From Gemmataceae bacterium (GTDB taxonomy: Bacteria > Planctomycetota > Planctomycetia > Gemmatales > Gemmataceae), in assembly GCA_009691845.1 (NCBI GenBank), contig SIAJ01000002.1, positions 101,090 through 165,089 of the forward strand: a stretch of DNA of 64,000 nucleotides. Reading direction: 5' to 3'. A program made the position numbers and the translations under genes. Shown one piece after another: positions 37,165-46,742 of this stretch. The notes under the pieces are model-generated. The model was not told where the DNA came from and did no database searches. It was given only the letters and a program-made list of their open reading frames with translations. Position 1 is the stretch's first letter, and every line of letters begins with the position of its first letter.

Positions 37165-38481
37165 ATGAAAATCGCACTCATCACCTCCGGGGCCGCTGGC
37201 ATGTTCTGCGGTTCCTGCATGAAGGACAACACACTTGCGGCGGCCCTGAATCGGCTGGGGCACGATGCGTTGCTGATTCCGACCTACACCCCGATTCGAA
37301 CTGACGAGGAGAACGTTTCACAGAAGCGTGTCTTCTTCGGCGGCATTAACGTCTATCTCCAACAGAAAAGCTGGCTTTTTCGACACACGCCCTGGTTGCT
37401 CGATCGCCTGCTCGACTTTCCCCGCCTGCTTCGCTGGGTCTCTCGGTTCGCCATTCGCACGAAGGCAGACCAACTAGGTGACCTCACCGTCTCCATGTTG
37501 CTAGGCGACGATGGCAAGCAGAAGAAGGAAGTCGACAAACTCGTGCGCTGGCTGAGCCAGGAGTTCCGACCGGATGTGGTCGTTCTTTCGAATGTGCTCA
37601 TCTCCGGATTGGTCCCGGCCCTTAAGGAGCACTGGAAAGGGCCGGTGCTGGCGACGCTGCAAGGGGATGACATTTTTTTGGAAGGCTTGCAACCTCAAGA
37701 TCGCAAACGGTGCATGGAATTGATCCGCAAGAACGGCAAATCGCTTGCCGGCTACTTTGCGACCAGCACCTACTACGCGAACTTCATGGCCGGTTACCTG
37801 GATTTGCCACGCGAGCAGATTCATGTAGTTGCCCCGGGCATCAGCTTGAAAGGGCATGGCGGGCCGCGTGATTTCCACGAAAAGCCCCCTTACACGATCG
37901 GCTACTTCGCACGCATCTGTCCGGAGAAAGGCTTTCACCATCTCGTCGATGCGTTCCGGATTCTCCGACAAACGCCGGGGGCACCCGAATGCCGGCTTCA
38001 CATCTCCGGCTGGCTTGGCGAAAACAATCGTGCGTACTTCGACGAGCAAATGGCTAAACTGCAGGAAGCGGGGCTAGGCGGGGACGTCGAGCATGTCGAA
38101 TGCCCGACACACGAGGCCAAGGTTCGTTTCTTGCAGACTCTCGACGTGCTTTCCGTGCCGACGGTCTATCGGGAGCCGAAGGGCATTTATGTGTTGGAGG
38201 CACTCGCGAACGGGGTACCGGTTGTTCAACCACGACATGGAGCGTTCCCGGAATTGATCGAGGCTACGGGCGGCGGCCTGTTAGTGGAACCTGAAAACCC
38301 GACCGCTTTGGCCCGCGAGCTTTCGCGTCTCCTTCAGGATGTTTCACTCTGCAAACAGCTGAGCGAACGAGGGCAGGCCGCAGTTCACTCGCAATTCACG
38401 GCCGAAGTAATGGCCTGCGCGACTGTCGAGATTCTAGCCCACTATTATGCACAACAACCCTTCGAGGCGAAGCCAACGTGA
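37165..38481 (+). CDS. Glycosyltransferase, GT-B fold (GT4-like)
   Basis: This protein of about 438 aa begins MKIALITSGAAGMFCGSCM. The C-terminal Rossmann half shows IGYFARICPEKGFHHLVDAF, the nucleotide-sugar region SVPTVYREPKGIYVLEALAN and GVPVVQPRHGAFPELIEATG. It would transfer a sugar from an activated donor; the acceptor is unknown. ATG 37165 is preferred over GTG 37150, which leaves no room for an RBS. The stop overlaps the next start (GTGA), so it is coupled to the thioesterase gene. Confidence 0.88.
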   Translation: MKIALITSGAAGMFCGSCMKDNTLAAALNRLGHDALLIPTYTPIRTDEENVSQKRVFFGGINVYLQQKSWLFRHTPWLLDRLLDFPRLLRWVSRFAIRTKADQLGDLTVSMLLGDDGKQKKEVDKLVRWLSQEFRPDVVVLSNVLISGLVPALKEHWKGPVLATLQGDDIFLEGLQPQDRKRCMELIRKNGKSLAGYFATSTYYANFMAGYLDLPREQIHVVAPGISLKGHGGPRDFHEKPPYTIGYFARICPEKGFHHLVDAFRILRQTPGAPECRLHISGWLGENNRAYFDEQMAKLQEAGLGGDVEHVECPTHEAKVRFLQTLDVLSVPTVYREPKGIYVLEALANGVPVVQPRHGAFPELIEATGGGLLVEPENPTALARELSRLLQDVSLCKQLSERGQAAVHSQFTAEVMACATVEILAHYYAQQPFEAKPT

Positions 38482-38891
38482 AAGAGCCATTTCAAACGAC
38501 CCGACGAGTCGAGTTTGGCGACACCGACATGGCCGGCATCGCACACTTCGCCAATTTTTTCCGCTATATGGAACAAGCGGAAACCGACTTTCTGCACACT
38601 CTGGGTATTTCGGTCTCGTGGAAGGATGGCGAGGAACGGCTCGGCTTCCCGCGAGTCTCGGTGAACTGCGACTTCAAGAATCCCGCGAAATTCGAAGACG
38701 TGCTCGACATCGTCGTGACGGTCGAAGAAGTTGGCCGCAAGTCCGTGCGTTATCGCTTCGACTTCAGTCGCGATGGAAAGGAACTGGCGACCGGGCACAT
38801 CACGACCGTCTATTGTCGTCATACACCTGATCGCGGCCTGGAGTCGCGAGAGATCCCCTCGGTGCTTCGTGCGAAGTTCGAGGGGGCATGA
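38478..38891 (+). CDS. Hot-dog acyl-CoA thioesterase (YbgC/4HBT-like)
   Basis: This 137-aa single hot-dog protein has the 4HBT pattern VEFGDTDMAGIAHFANFFRY, with the catalytic Asp in GDTDMAG. Members hydrolyse acyl-CoA or related thioesters. The GTG start overlaps the upstream stop by 4 nt. Pairing with a glycosyltransferase hints at glycolipid or membrane metabolism; that is inference. Confidence 0.88.
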   Translation: MKEPFQTTRRVEFGDTDMAGIAHFANFFRYMEQAETDFLHTLGISVSWKDGEERLGFPRVSVNCDFKNPAKFEDVLDIVVTVEEVGRKSVRYRFDFSRDGKELATGHITTVYCRHTPDRGLESREIPSVLRAKFEGA

Positions 38892-39080
38892 CCAGTTCCA
38901 TCATCGGTGCAAACGGGGCCACGAACTTACCCATTGACGGTGGGGCCGGCTGGGGCGTGCTTCGAGCAAGCGGCCACTGCCTGCTTCAGCGATGAGTTCA
39001 TCGCCATCAGCCACAACGCGAATCTGCACGATTGCCCTGCCATTTTCGACACCATCATCATTTAGGCCAGAACGAGAAAA
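38892..39080. other. Gap between thioesterase and prenyltransferase-like gene
   Basis: I see no convincing gene in these 189 nt. On the - strand a short frame (38901-39089) contains GRAIVQIRVVADGDELIAE, which looks protein-like, so it may be the relic of a lost gene. It overlaps the next gene's start and has no clear RBS. Confidence 0.3.
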
Positions 39081-40013
39081 ATGTCGCAAGAGCCATATTT
39101 ACAACGCTTGACTGGTCGCCTGATCGATGGTGTCGACCGGCTCCCTTCCGAGTTCCGAGTCCGTCATGCCAAATGGGTTCTCACGCGTCAAAATCCGGAT
39201 GGTGGCTTCTCGGGGCGTGAGGGAGGATCTGATCTTTATTACACGGGATTCGCATTACGCTCGCTGGCGGTTCTGCAAGCACTTGAGCCGGAAATCTGCC
39301 TGAAAGCCGCCGGGTTCCTGAGAACGAGCCAGACTCGGTCTGCGAGCGTCGTCGATTTGTTCTCCTATCTGGTCAGCATGTTTCTAGTGCAACTCGGTGG
39401 CGGGCCAGATCTGTCGGTGGAATCTTCAGACGGCTGGCTGGATCGCGTGGTCGATGTTTTGGAAACTCATCGCCATGCGGACGGAGGATATGCCAAGTCG
39501 CCTGGGGGAACGACGGGTAGCACGTACACCACGTTCCTCGTCGCACTCGCTCTGGAGTTGCTCGGGAAGTCGATCCCCAACCCCGAGCGAGCCATTTCTT
39601 TTTTGGAAGGCCGTTATCGTCAAGGCGGATTTGTCGAGATCGCCCAGATGAAGCGAGCGGGCACCAATCCAACGGCCGCCGGAGTGGGCACACTGCAAAT
39701 TCTGGATGCACTTGCCCTCGCAAAACGCGAACAGATTGGTGTCTTTCTTGCGAGCTTGTGTTCCCGGGAAGAGGGCGGGTTGCGAGCGAACGACCGCATC
39801 GCCGCCGCCGATTTGCTTTCCACGTTTACAGGAGGATGGACCCTTGCAGACGTCGGCGAACTCGATCGACTCGACCTCCCAGCGATTCGCACATACGCTG
39901 AAAGCTTGCAAGGCGCGCAAGGCGGCTTTCGAGGCGGCTCGTGGGACATCGGCCTCGATGTTGAATACACCTTCTACGGAATCGGTGTGCTCGGATTGCT
40001 GTCTTCACTCTGA
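39081..40013 (+). CDS. Prenyltransferase beta-subunit-like alpha-toroid protein
   Basis: This 310-aa protein has repeated QNPDGGFSGREGGSDLYYTG-type motifs (also HRHADGGYAKSPGG and AQGGFRGGSWDIGLD) typical of the alpha-alpha barrel shared by protein prenyltransferase beta subunits and squalene cyclases. Whether it is catalytic is unclear. The eukaryotic alpha-subunit partner is not present. It lies 14 nt upstream of the ABC ATPase gene, so the two are probably co-transcribed. Confidence 0.8.
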   Translation: MSQEPYLQRLTGRLIDGVDRLPSEFRVRHAKWVLTRQNPDGGFSGREGGSDLYYTGFALRSLAVLQALEPEICLKAAGFLRTSQTRSASVVDLFSYLVSMFLVQLGGGPDLSVESSDGWLDRVVDVLETHRHADGGYAKSPGGTTGSTYTTFLVALALELLGKSIPNPERAISFLEGRYRQGGFVEIAQMKRAGTNPTAAGVGTLQILDALALAKREQIGVFLASLCSREEGGLRANDRIAAADLLSTFTGGWTLADVGELDRLDLPAIRTYAESLQGAQGGFRGGSWDIGLDVEYTFYGIGVLGLLSSL

Positions 40014-40027
40014 AACGAATCGACCTC

Positions 40028-40702
40028 ATGAGCTTGACCGTCGACAATTTGAGCAAGCAATATCCAACACGAAGTGGATCGCTCTCGGTGCTTTCAAACG
40101 TCTCGCTCTCGCTCGAAGCGGGTCAGGCTCTCGCGGTCATGGGGCCTTCCGGCTCCGGCAAAAGCACGCTGCTGCAAATCATTGGGACGCTCGACTCGCC
40201 GAGTAGCGGGTCCGTTTCTCTTGATGGCGTGAGCCCGTTTGCACTGGCCGAGCCTGCACTGGCTGCCTTTCGCAACCAGCACATCGGTTTCGTATTTCAG
40301 GACCATCATCTGCTACCACAATGTAACGTGCTGGAAAATGTGTTGATCCCGACGCTAGTGGCCGAGGACGGCGATCGCGCGACATTCGAGAAAGAGGCAC
40401 GCCGGCTACTCGATCGCGTGGGACTATCCGCTCGGTTGGATCATCGGCCGGCTGAGCTTTCCGGGGGCGAGCGGCAACGAGCGGCAATTGCCCGAGCGCT
40501 GATTCGCAAACCGAAACTGCTCCTCGCCGATGAGCCGACCGGAAATCTCGATCGCAGTTCGGCTCAAGGGATTGGCGAACTACTCAGCGAGTTGCATCGG
40601 CAGGATGGCACGATCCTGATGGTCGTCACCCATAGCGCCGAATTGGCCGCACGATTCCCGCTACGAGCGGAGATGTGCGATGGCCGACTGGAACCAAGAT
40701 GA
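40028..40702 (+). CDS. ABC transporter ATP-binding protein, LolD/MacB type
   Basis: This 224-aa ATPase has Walker [10 protein letters not shown], a Q-loop FVFQDHHLLPQCNVLENV, signature LSGGERQRAAIARAL, Walker B LLLADEPTGNLD and the H-loop THS. FQDHHLLPQ and DEPTGNLD are typical of the LolD/MacB/FtsE group that serves FtsX-like permeases in lipoprotein or peptide export. No permease gene is adjacent on either side, so its partner must be elsewhere. Confidence 0.92.
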   Translation: MSLTVDNLSKQYPTRSGSLSVLSNVSLSLEAGQALAVMGPSGSGKSTLLQIIGTLDSPSSGSVSLDGVSPFALAEPALAAFRNQHIGFVFQDHHLLPQCNVLENVLIPTLVAEDGDRATFEKEARRLLDRVGLSARLDHRPAELSGGERQRAAIARALIRKPKLLLADEPTGNLDRSSAQGIGELLSELHRQDGTILMVVTHSAELAARFPLRAEMCDGRLEPR

Positions 40703-40751
40703 CCGCGAGAGTTTTAGAAGTGCCGCAACAGTGCCTTGCACAAAGCGAGGC

Positions 40752-40869
40752 TTCTCCGAGCGGAGTAAGCGGGGATCACAGCGAACCAACTTGCTTTGAA
40801 TCACCGAGCTTCCTGCGTGAACAGATAGACTTGGACTGAGTCAAGTGCCGCTTACTCCGCAAAGCCTCC
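40752..40869. repeat. Widely spaced inverted repeat downstream of the ABC ATPase
   Basis: Perfect 13-bp arms (40760-40772 and 40848-40860, GCGGAGTAAGCGG and its complement) are 75 nt apart. The match continues on the outer side as GAGGCTT/AAGCCTC with a small gap. No ORF lies between the arms. It may be a decayed miniature element. Confidence 0.5.
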
Positions 40870-40910
40870 GTGCTCGGCTCTGATAAACGCAAGCGAGAGA
40901 GAATCACACC

Positions 40911-41084
40911 ATGCCAACGGCCGACCAACTCCTGGCGAAACTCTACGCTCTACGCAAAGACTACGCGGACGATCCAGAAGACGAGACCTACCTGGCGCTG
41001 CATCATGCGTTCCTGTTCGTCTCGTACAAGATGGGTGAGTTCCGAACGTATCTGGATGCCGAGAACAAGAAGGCCGAGTCATAA
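40911..41084 (+). CDS. Small conserved-looking 57-residue protein
   Basis: A short reading frame codes for MPTADQLLAKLYALRKDY and ends in NKKAES. It has a purine-rich RBS (GAGAGAG) about 10 nt before the ATG and strongly biased third positions. It is charged, predicted helical, and has no signal or membrane segment. I do not recognise a family. It is convergent with the enzyme I gene, 4 nt apart at the stops. Confidence 0.6.
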   Translation: MPTADQLLAKLYALRKDYADDPEDETYLALHHAFLFVSYKMGEFRTYLDAENKKAES

Positions 41085-41088
41085 CAAG

Positions 41089-42840
41089 TCACACGGTCGT
41101 ATCGAGACTGGCCACCTGCGGGCAGAGTTTACGCAATTTCTCCGCGAGATGTGCTCGCACTTCCGCCACGGTTTCCATTCGCAAGACGGCACGTGCCACG
41201 CGACGTGCGTCCGTCACGGAGATGGAACGTACTAACTCTTTGATTGCGGGTACGAACGCCGGACTCATGCTCGCCTTCCGCAATCCCATGCCGATCAGTG
41301 CGAGAATGCACATCGGCCGGCCGGCCATCTCGCCACACAGGGTGACGGGCTTATTCTGCTTGACCGAACGGCCGATGATGCGGCGAAGGACGCGTAGCAC
41401 GGCAGGGTGACAGGGATCGCACAGGGCCGCGACGCGTGGATTGTCCCGATCCGCAGCCATCAAGTACTGGACCAGGTCGTTTGAGCCGATGCTGACGAAG
41501 TCGACCTCGGCGAGAATGTGGTCGATGCATTCGGCCGCCGCCGGTACTTCGACCATGACCCCGAAGGGCACTTCTTCACGATGGGGAATCTTCTGCTGAT
41601 GGAGCGACATGCGGGCTCGATCGATCAGGCGGCGCAGTTTCCGCACCTCTTCAACGGTGCTAACCATCGGAAAGAGCACGGAGATGTTGCCATCGACACC
41701 GGCACGAAGGATCGCACGAAGTTGGGTCTGAAAGAACTCCGGATGCTCCGAACTCATGCGGATGCTGCGCCAGCCCATGAAGGGGTTGGCCTGTCGATAG
41801 TGCGAGAAATACTTGACCTGCTTGTCTCCTCCCAGATCGAGGGTGCGAATGACCACGGACCGATTAGGCGAGGCCTCGATGATATTGCGATAAGCGACGA
41901 CTTGCTCGTCCTCGGTCGGGACGCTCGAATGCGTTAGAAAGACGTACTCGGTGCGAAAGAGGCCGACTCCCGTGGCACCGACGCCCACGGCGGCGGCGGC
42001 GTCGATCACCGAGTTCACATTGGCGAGCAATTCCACTCGCTCGCCATCCTTCGTGACCGACTCCAGATCGCGGTTCTCCACAAGCGAATCACGCAGATCG
42101 ACATACTCGCGTTGGAGTTTGCGGTAAGCGGCCTCGACTTCCGGGCCAGGATTGGCAATCACGATGCCTTCGCGGCCGTCAACAATCAGCATGTCGCCAT
42201 TTTGCACGTGAGCGAGCAGCCCCGTTAGGCCAGAGACGGCGGGGATGCCAAGACTACGAGCTAGCACCGCTGCATGGCCAGTGCTACCGCCGGACTCGGT
42301 GGCGATCCCGCTGATCGGCAGCCGGTCGAACATGGCGGCCTGGGATGGCCTGATCTCGGGTGCCACAAGAATCAGTGGCTCGCTCAAGCCAATGGCCATC
42401 TGATCGGTCTCGACCGTGAGTTTCAGCATGATCTGCTCGGCCACGTCACGAATATCCGCCATGCGTTCGCGAAGGTACTCATCGCGGATGCGCGCAAAGA
42501 GCAGGTCGTAGTCCTCAAGCGTCTTGTTCAAGGAGTTGACCGCGTCAAGCTGGCTATCCAGGATGAAACCCTTGACTTTGACGACGAATGCCGGGTCTCG
42601 CAGGATGGCACGATGGCCACGGAAGATATCAGCTGATGTTTCGCCAACTTCGATACGCACACGCTCGATGGTTTCATCCAGTTCAGTCGAGACGGCATCG
42701 CAGGCTCGATCAAAACGAGCCGATTCAGCCGATAAGGCTGCCGAGTCAAGCAACCCAGGGCTGTGACGTGCAAGAACCGGGTCCATGCGAAACGCACGGG
42801 CCACGGCCACCCCGGGGGAAATGGGCACACCGCGAATCAT
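41089..42840 (-). CDS. ptsI: PTS enzyme I (phosphoenolpyruvate-protein phosphotransferase)
   Basis: Enzyme I takes phosphate from PEP and passes it to HPr. The 583-aa protein has the phosphorylated His189 in GGSTGHAAVLARS, the PEP-binding barrel with EVPAAAECIDHILAEVDFVS and IGSNDLVQYLMAADRDNP, and the catalytic Cys in VTLCGEMAGRP. The length is normal. No HPr or EII gene is adjacent, which suggests a regulatory or dispersed PTS. Confidence 0.94.
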   Translation of the reverse strand: MIRGVPISPGVAVARAFRMDPVLARHSPGLLDSAALSAESARFDRACDAVSTELDETIERVRIEVGETSADIFRGHRAILRDPAFVVKVKGFILDSQLDAVNSLNKTLEDYDLLFARIRDEYLRERMADIRDVAEQIMLKLTVETDQMAIGLSEPLILVAPEIRPSQAAMFDRLPISGIATESGGSTGHAAVLARSLGIPAVSGLTGLLAHVQNGDMLIVDGREGIVIANPGPEVEAAYRKLQREYVDLRDSLVENRDLESVTKDGERVELLANVNSVIDAAAAVGVGATGVGLFRTEYVFLTHSSVPTEDEQVVAYRNIIEASPNRSVVIRTLDLGGDKQVKYFSHYRQANPFMGWRSIRMSSEHPEFFQTQLRAILRAGVDGNISVLFPMVSTVEEVRKLRRLIDRARMSLHQQKIPHREEVPFGVMVEVPAAAECIDHILAEVDFVSIGSNDLVQYLMAADRDNPRVAALCDPCHPAVLRVLRRIIGRSVKQNKPVTLCGEMAGRPMCILALIGMGLRKASMSPAFVPAIKELVRSISVTDARRVARAVLRMETVAEVRAHLAEKLRKLCPQVASLDTTV

Positions 42841-42998
42841 GCGGATAGTTTACTCCGTAAGATGGACTTGCGGAAGTTTCACCCGGCAAGAGAACTTTTT
42901 CCTTCGGCCTTGGTTCAATGAATACTCGGATTGCGCAGTTCCCGACCGGTCGATCGGCTTTAACCATTCTTCATCGTCTTCGTGGAGGCTTCATTCAC

Positions 42999-43328
42999 AT
43001 GTTTCGCAATATCCTCACCGCACTCGCCCTCGGATTTCTCTCCTCGGTCGGTCTTGCCGAATCCTACATCGAAAAACTAACGGAAGTGGACAATACCAAG
43101 AAGACTGTAACATTCGCGGTGGATGGGAAGCCGAAGACTTTCAAGGTCGATGAGAAGGTGGACGTGCTGAATCAAGTGTTCGCTGGAAAACGTCTGCGTG
43201 TGATCCCCGTGAAGGAAGGGCTGAAGGGTGTCAAAACTGGAATCGAGGCGGCGATCACAACGGAGAAAAAAGACGGTGTCGAGGTCGTGACCAAAATTGT
43301 TATTCTCCCGAAGCCCAAGGGTAACTGA
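42999..43328 (+). CDS. Small secreted protein of unknown function
   Basis: From ATG 42999 (109 aa), with an excellent RBS (GGAGG, 10 nt upstream), the protein has a signal peptide (MFRNILTALALGFLSSVGLA) and a small beta-rich Lys-rich mature part (YIEKLTEVDNTKKTVTFAV). A longer frame from 42918 exists, but the RBS and signal peptide favour the later start. No family recognised; a periplasmic location is likely. Confidence 0.72.
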   Translation: MFRNILTALALGFLSSVGLAESYIEKLTEVDNTKKTVTFAVDGKPKTFKVDEKVDVLNQVFAGKRLRVIPVKEGLKGVKTGIEAAITTEKKDGVEVVTKIVILPKPKGN

Positions 43329-43334
43329 CCGTAC

Positions 43335-43511
43335 TCACTTCATTTTCGGGCCTCCGGGCCCCTTCTTGCCGTCGGCCGAACCAGCCGCAGGCACGTCTGG
43401 AATTGTCAACTCGGAGTTCGGTTTGCTTTCATCCTTGCTAGCGCAACCGACGATGGAGATGCTGGACGCGACACACAACAAAGCAACTGCCAGGCGGATC
43501 GAGCGTGTCAT
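43335..43511 (-). CDS. Small lipoprotein (58 aa)
   Basis: A short frame encodes MTRSIRLAVALLCVASSISI followed by VGCASKDES, a signal peptide with lipobox IVGC. The mature part is short, Pro/Gly/Lys-rich (VPAAGSADGKKGPGGPKMK). An AAGGA RBS lies 9 nt upstream. Small lipoproteins of this type often follow DUF1559 genes in planctomycetes, as here, so it is probably co-transcribed with that gene. Confidence 0.7.
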   Translation of the reverse strand: MTRSIRLAVALLCVASSISIVGCASKDESKPNSELTIPDVPAAGSADGKKGPGGPKMK

Positions 43512-43593
43512 GTTGGATTGTCCTTCAAGTCAATGGGGAGGCGGGCAGAAAAGAGATCCCCGCACGATTGGCGTGCGGGGATGACGCATCATC

Positions 43594-44574
43594 TCAGTAC
43601 CCGGGGAGTAATTCTCCGTTGTTCCTGGAAGCGAGTGCTTCCAACAGCGTAAGCCCGCCAGGCACCGTCGAGGTTCCCGCGCTGTAACTAATGTACTGCA
43701 CGTGTCCATCGGCAAACAGCCACATACCGCCGCCCGGATGTAAACTCCAGAAGTGATAGCGGTGGATGTTCGTCGGGTCGATCAGCGTACCGGGCCTGTA
43801 AAAGTCCCGTGACCCGTTTGGACTTCCATTCGTGATCTCACGAACTCCCAACACTACGTCCGTGGCACCAAAATAAGGAAAATCTCCTGAACCGGCCCAC
43901 ATCCAGCCGTAGTAAAGGTCGTTCGAAGGTGGTCTTTCACCAATGAGAAGCGTGTTGCTCGTGCCATCGCTGATGCCAGCCATCGCCACGCCGCTATTGA
44001 TGTAGAAAATCCCGTCCTGTCCACCGTCTTCGCGGAACTGATCTTTTCCACTCACTCCAAGATAGCTGGTTAGTGCGGCAAAGTTGCCCCCATCGTTGCA
44101 AATCAGTCCAACGCGGCTGTCACTAGGGCATTGCATCATCTTGGCTTTATGACTGTTGACTCCAACCCCGTTATAGTACTGCCACCAAGGCCATGCCTTG
44201 AAGTTCCATTGCATGTAAATGTTGTCCATTTCCATGTGAGGGGCAATGTGAGTCGTCCAACTCAAGAACGGGCCCTCCGAGGGGTAGCCGTTTGGTTCGA
44301 CTCCGCCTGGGGGAAGGTCACGCTGGTAACTGGAATACCATGTCATCGACCCGTGGTTGAGAGCAGCCGGGAATCGGCCTTTCGCGTCGTGGAAGCCGTG
44401 AGATGCAAGCCCCATCTGTTTGAGATTGTTGGTGCATTTCATTCGATTCGCTGCCTCGCGGACCTTTTGGACCGCTGGCAATAACAAGCCAATCAGGATG
44501 GCGATGATGGCAATCACGACCAACAGTTCGATGAGCGTGAATGCCTGTTTCGAAGATCTCCGACAGCGATTCAT
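43594..44574 (-). CDS. DUF1559 protein with prepilin-type N-terminal methylation motif
   Basis: This 326-aa protein has a type IV pilin-like N-terminus, [19 protein letters not shown], with Glu at +5; the residue before the cleavage site is Ala rather than Gly. DUF1559 features follow: [20 protein letters not shown] and a C-terminal [18 protein letters not shown]. These abundant planctomycete proteins are thought to be pseudopilin-like surface proteins; the role is unproven. Confidence 0.93.
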   Translation of the reverse strand: MNRCRRSSKQAFTLIELLVVIAIIAILIGLLLPAVQKVREAANRMKCTNNLKQMGLASHGFHDAKGRFPAALNHGSMTWYSSYQRDLPPGGVEPNGYPSEGPFLSWTTHIAPHMEMDNIYMQWNFKAWPWWQYYNGVGVNSHKAKMMQCPSDSRVGLICNDGGNFAALTSYLGVSGKDQFREDGGQDGIFYINSGVAMAGISDGTSNTLLIGERPPSNDLYYGWMWAGSGDFPYFGATDVVLGVREITNGSPNGSRDFYRPGTLIDPTNIHRYHFWSLHPGGGMWLFADGHVQYISYSAGTSTVPGGLTLLEALASRNNGELLPGY

Positions 44575-44942
44575 GGGTGCTCTCCAAAAGCGCGACGAAG
44601 CGATCTATTGATCGCGAACATGAAGGATAACGACAATGGACTTCACGGACGGGGTCACGCGACCCGAGCGGAAGGGAAAGGCCGAAGCTAGTTATTGCTT
44701 CAATCACGGTCGAACCTCGCCGATGAGCGAACGTCTCGACAAACAGAAAACGACTCGCTAGGACGGGAGAAATCGGGAGCCAACAAAAAGGTCAATTAAA
44801 TTTTAAAGCATATCGGTTGGAAAAACAAACAAAAATTCTTGCAAACTTCAAGAAACTCGCAAATTGCTGACGCCTTCCCTCGAGGGGGAGGAAAGGCCGG
44901 AGGCCGGGACCTTGTTCGGGATCGGCGTCCGGCCCAAGGTCG
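44575..44942. other. Intergenic stretch between the DUF1559 start and the DUF1080 stop
   Basis: No gene is seen. The part near 44790-44860 is AT-rich and may hold the promoter of the DUF1559 gene. A 10-bp stem with one mismatch (44872-44897, GCCTTCCCTC and GAGGAAAGGC) lies downstream of the DUF1080 stop and might terminate it, though no U-run follows. Confidence 0.4.
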
Positions 44943-45662
44943 CTATTTTTCGGTTTTGAGCCAGATGTTCCTGTATTGCACGGGGTTACCGTGATCCTGG
45001 AGCAGGATGGGTCCCGGCGTACCCGGGTCACCGCCCGCGCCAGCAGTGGTGTTGTCCTTGGTCAATTTCACATCGTCGTGGATCTTAATGCCGTTGTGCA
45101 GCACCGTGATTCGCCCCATTGTTTTCTTCCCATCAACGATTTTCGGCGAATGGAAATCAATGTCGTAACTCTGCCAGACGGTTGGAGCCTTGCATGCATT
45201 CTTTAACGGCTTGGCGATGCCGTAGATACCTCCGCAGTCGTTGTCTTTGCTGTCCAGCCCATAACTATCGAGCACTTGCACCTCGTACCGGCCCTGGAGG
45301 TAGACGCCGCTATTGCCTCGCCCCTGGCCGCTCGCCTTTGGCATGTACGGCACCCGAAACTCGACGTGCAACTTGAATGAACCTCCGAACGTGTCCTTGG
45401 TCACCATGTCCCCGCCTTGAACTTGCGCGATCCCACCTTCGAGTAGCTTCCAGCTTGCTGGCTTCTTGGCGTCGTTCCTCGTCGTCCACTTGTCAAGGCT
45501 CTTGCCGTCCAAAAGCACCACAGCCCCTTTGGGGGCAGGGACGCTTTTGACGTCTTCCTTGTCTTCGGGCTTGAGTAGTTTCACATCGCTGATGTCGCCG
45601 TACTGGGCGACGCCCGTTGCGGCAAACAACAGTGCAATGGAGAGGGAGAGTAAGACGCGCAT
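44943..45662 (-). CDS. DUF1080 (3-keto-disaccharide hydrolase domain) secreted protein
   Basis: From ATG 45662 (239 aa, RBS GAGGAAA) the protein has a signal peptide (MRVLLSLSIALLFAATGVA) and a concanavalin-like DUF1080 domain: VLLDGKSLDKWTTR, GNSGVYLQGRYEVQVLDSYG and PILLQDHGNPVQYRNIWLK at the end. Members are secreted and linked to oligosaccharide or 3-keto-glycoside hydrolysis. The frame extends 54 codons further upstream, but signal and RBS fix the start. Confidence 0.9.
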   Translation of the reverse strand: MRVLLSLSIALLFAATGVAQYGDISDVKLLKPEDKEDVKSVPAPKGAVVLLDGKSLDKWTTRNDAKKPASWKLLEGGIAQVQGGDMVTKDTFGGSFKLHVEFRVPYMPKASGQGRGNSGVYLQGRYEVQVLDSYGLDSKDNDCGGIYGIAKPLKNACKAPTVWQSYDIDFHSPKIVDGKKTMGRITVLHNGIKIHDDVKLTKDNTTAGAGGDPGTPGPILLQDHGNPVQYRNIWLKTEK

Positions 45663-45756
45663 AGTTTCCTCACGAGGGTGAAAGTCGATCACGATCATTA
45701 CGATAGCCCAACCGAGCGGAAGAAAGTAGAGCGGGCCGTTCGTAGAATTTCCCGTC

Positions 45757-46742
45757 ATGATGCCGCCAAGCACTTTCGTTACCTGTATCGAGTCCGGCCC
45801 GCTTGAGACGCAGGTCGTGAGCATGGTCGATAGCTTTCGTCGATGGGGCGGGGCTTACTCCCAATGCCCGATGTGGGCTGTCTAACCGCGCATGGGGCCG
45901 CCGATCGGGAAAGCCACGCTCCGCGAATTCGATCGGCTGGGGATCACGTACCACCACACCTCGCGGGTCGATCCGCACGGATGGTATGCCTACATTAACA
46001 AAACGCGTGCCCTGATCCTCGCCGAAAAACAGGCAACCACTGAGTTCATCGGTTGGCTGGACGCGGACCTGCTCTTCACAGGCGAACCGACCGAATTGAC
46101 TCCCTCCTCCGAAGAAGACATCGTGGCCTGTTCCTCCGATAACGCCGGCGGAACGACCGGACCCAACGATCGTTGCGAACCCTTCTGGCGCGAAGCCTGC
46201 GCTGCCGTCGGCATTGCGTTGGAATCACTTCCGTGGGTGACGACCGAACGCGAAGGCGACCGGATTCGCCTCTATTGGAACAGTGGAGTATTTGTCTTTC
46301 GTCGCGGCACGGGCCTGGCGGTCGAGCACGATCGTTGCACCACCCGTTTGCTGGACGTTCAGCTGGGTTCGGCCGTGACGGGCGTCTTTCCACCGAACAA
46401 TTCGGCTTGAGCCTGGCAGCCGCCAAACTTGGGCTGCGTTTCCGCCAGCTGGTCAACAGTCACAATTATGAGATGGGCAACGCGATCCACTCGCAGTGGT
46501 ATCGCGAGGAGAAATTGCGTGCGACCAAGATCGTTCACCATCACGATTGCATGTGGCCTGCATTCTGGCCGACGTTTGTCGATTGCCTGAAGCAAACGCA
46601 CCCGGACGTGGCATCCTGGCTTGAGCCGCTCGGCCCGCTCCGCAATCACGCGGCGTTCATCCATCGGGCTTTGACGAAATTTCTGCGAATGCGTCGCTCG
46701 TCAAGGGAGAAACGCTTCAAGGCCGCCTGTCGGTTCGTTTAA
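45757..46742 (+). pseudogene. Decayed glycosyltransferase-like gene
   Basis: From ATG 45757 the frame reads MMPPSTFVTCIESGPLETQV and continues with natural protein sequence, but is broken by TAA at 45883-45885. It resumes in the same frame (GPPIGKATLREFDRLGI, GWLDADLLFTGEP with an Asp-x-Asp-like motif, NSGVFVFRRGTGLA). Near 46380-46400 the reading must shift to continue as TEQFGLSLAAAKLGLRFRQL to the end at 46742. One stop plus one frameshift indicate a pseudogene. The DxD and NSGVF segments suggest a nucleotide-sugar transferase fold; the precise family is unknown. Confidence 0.75.
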
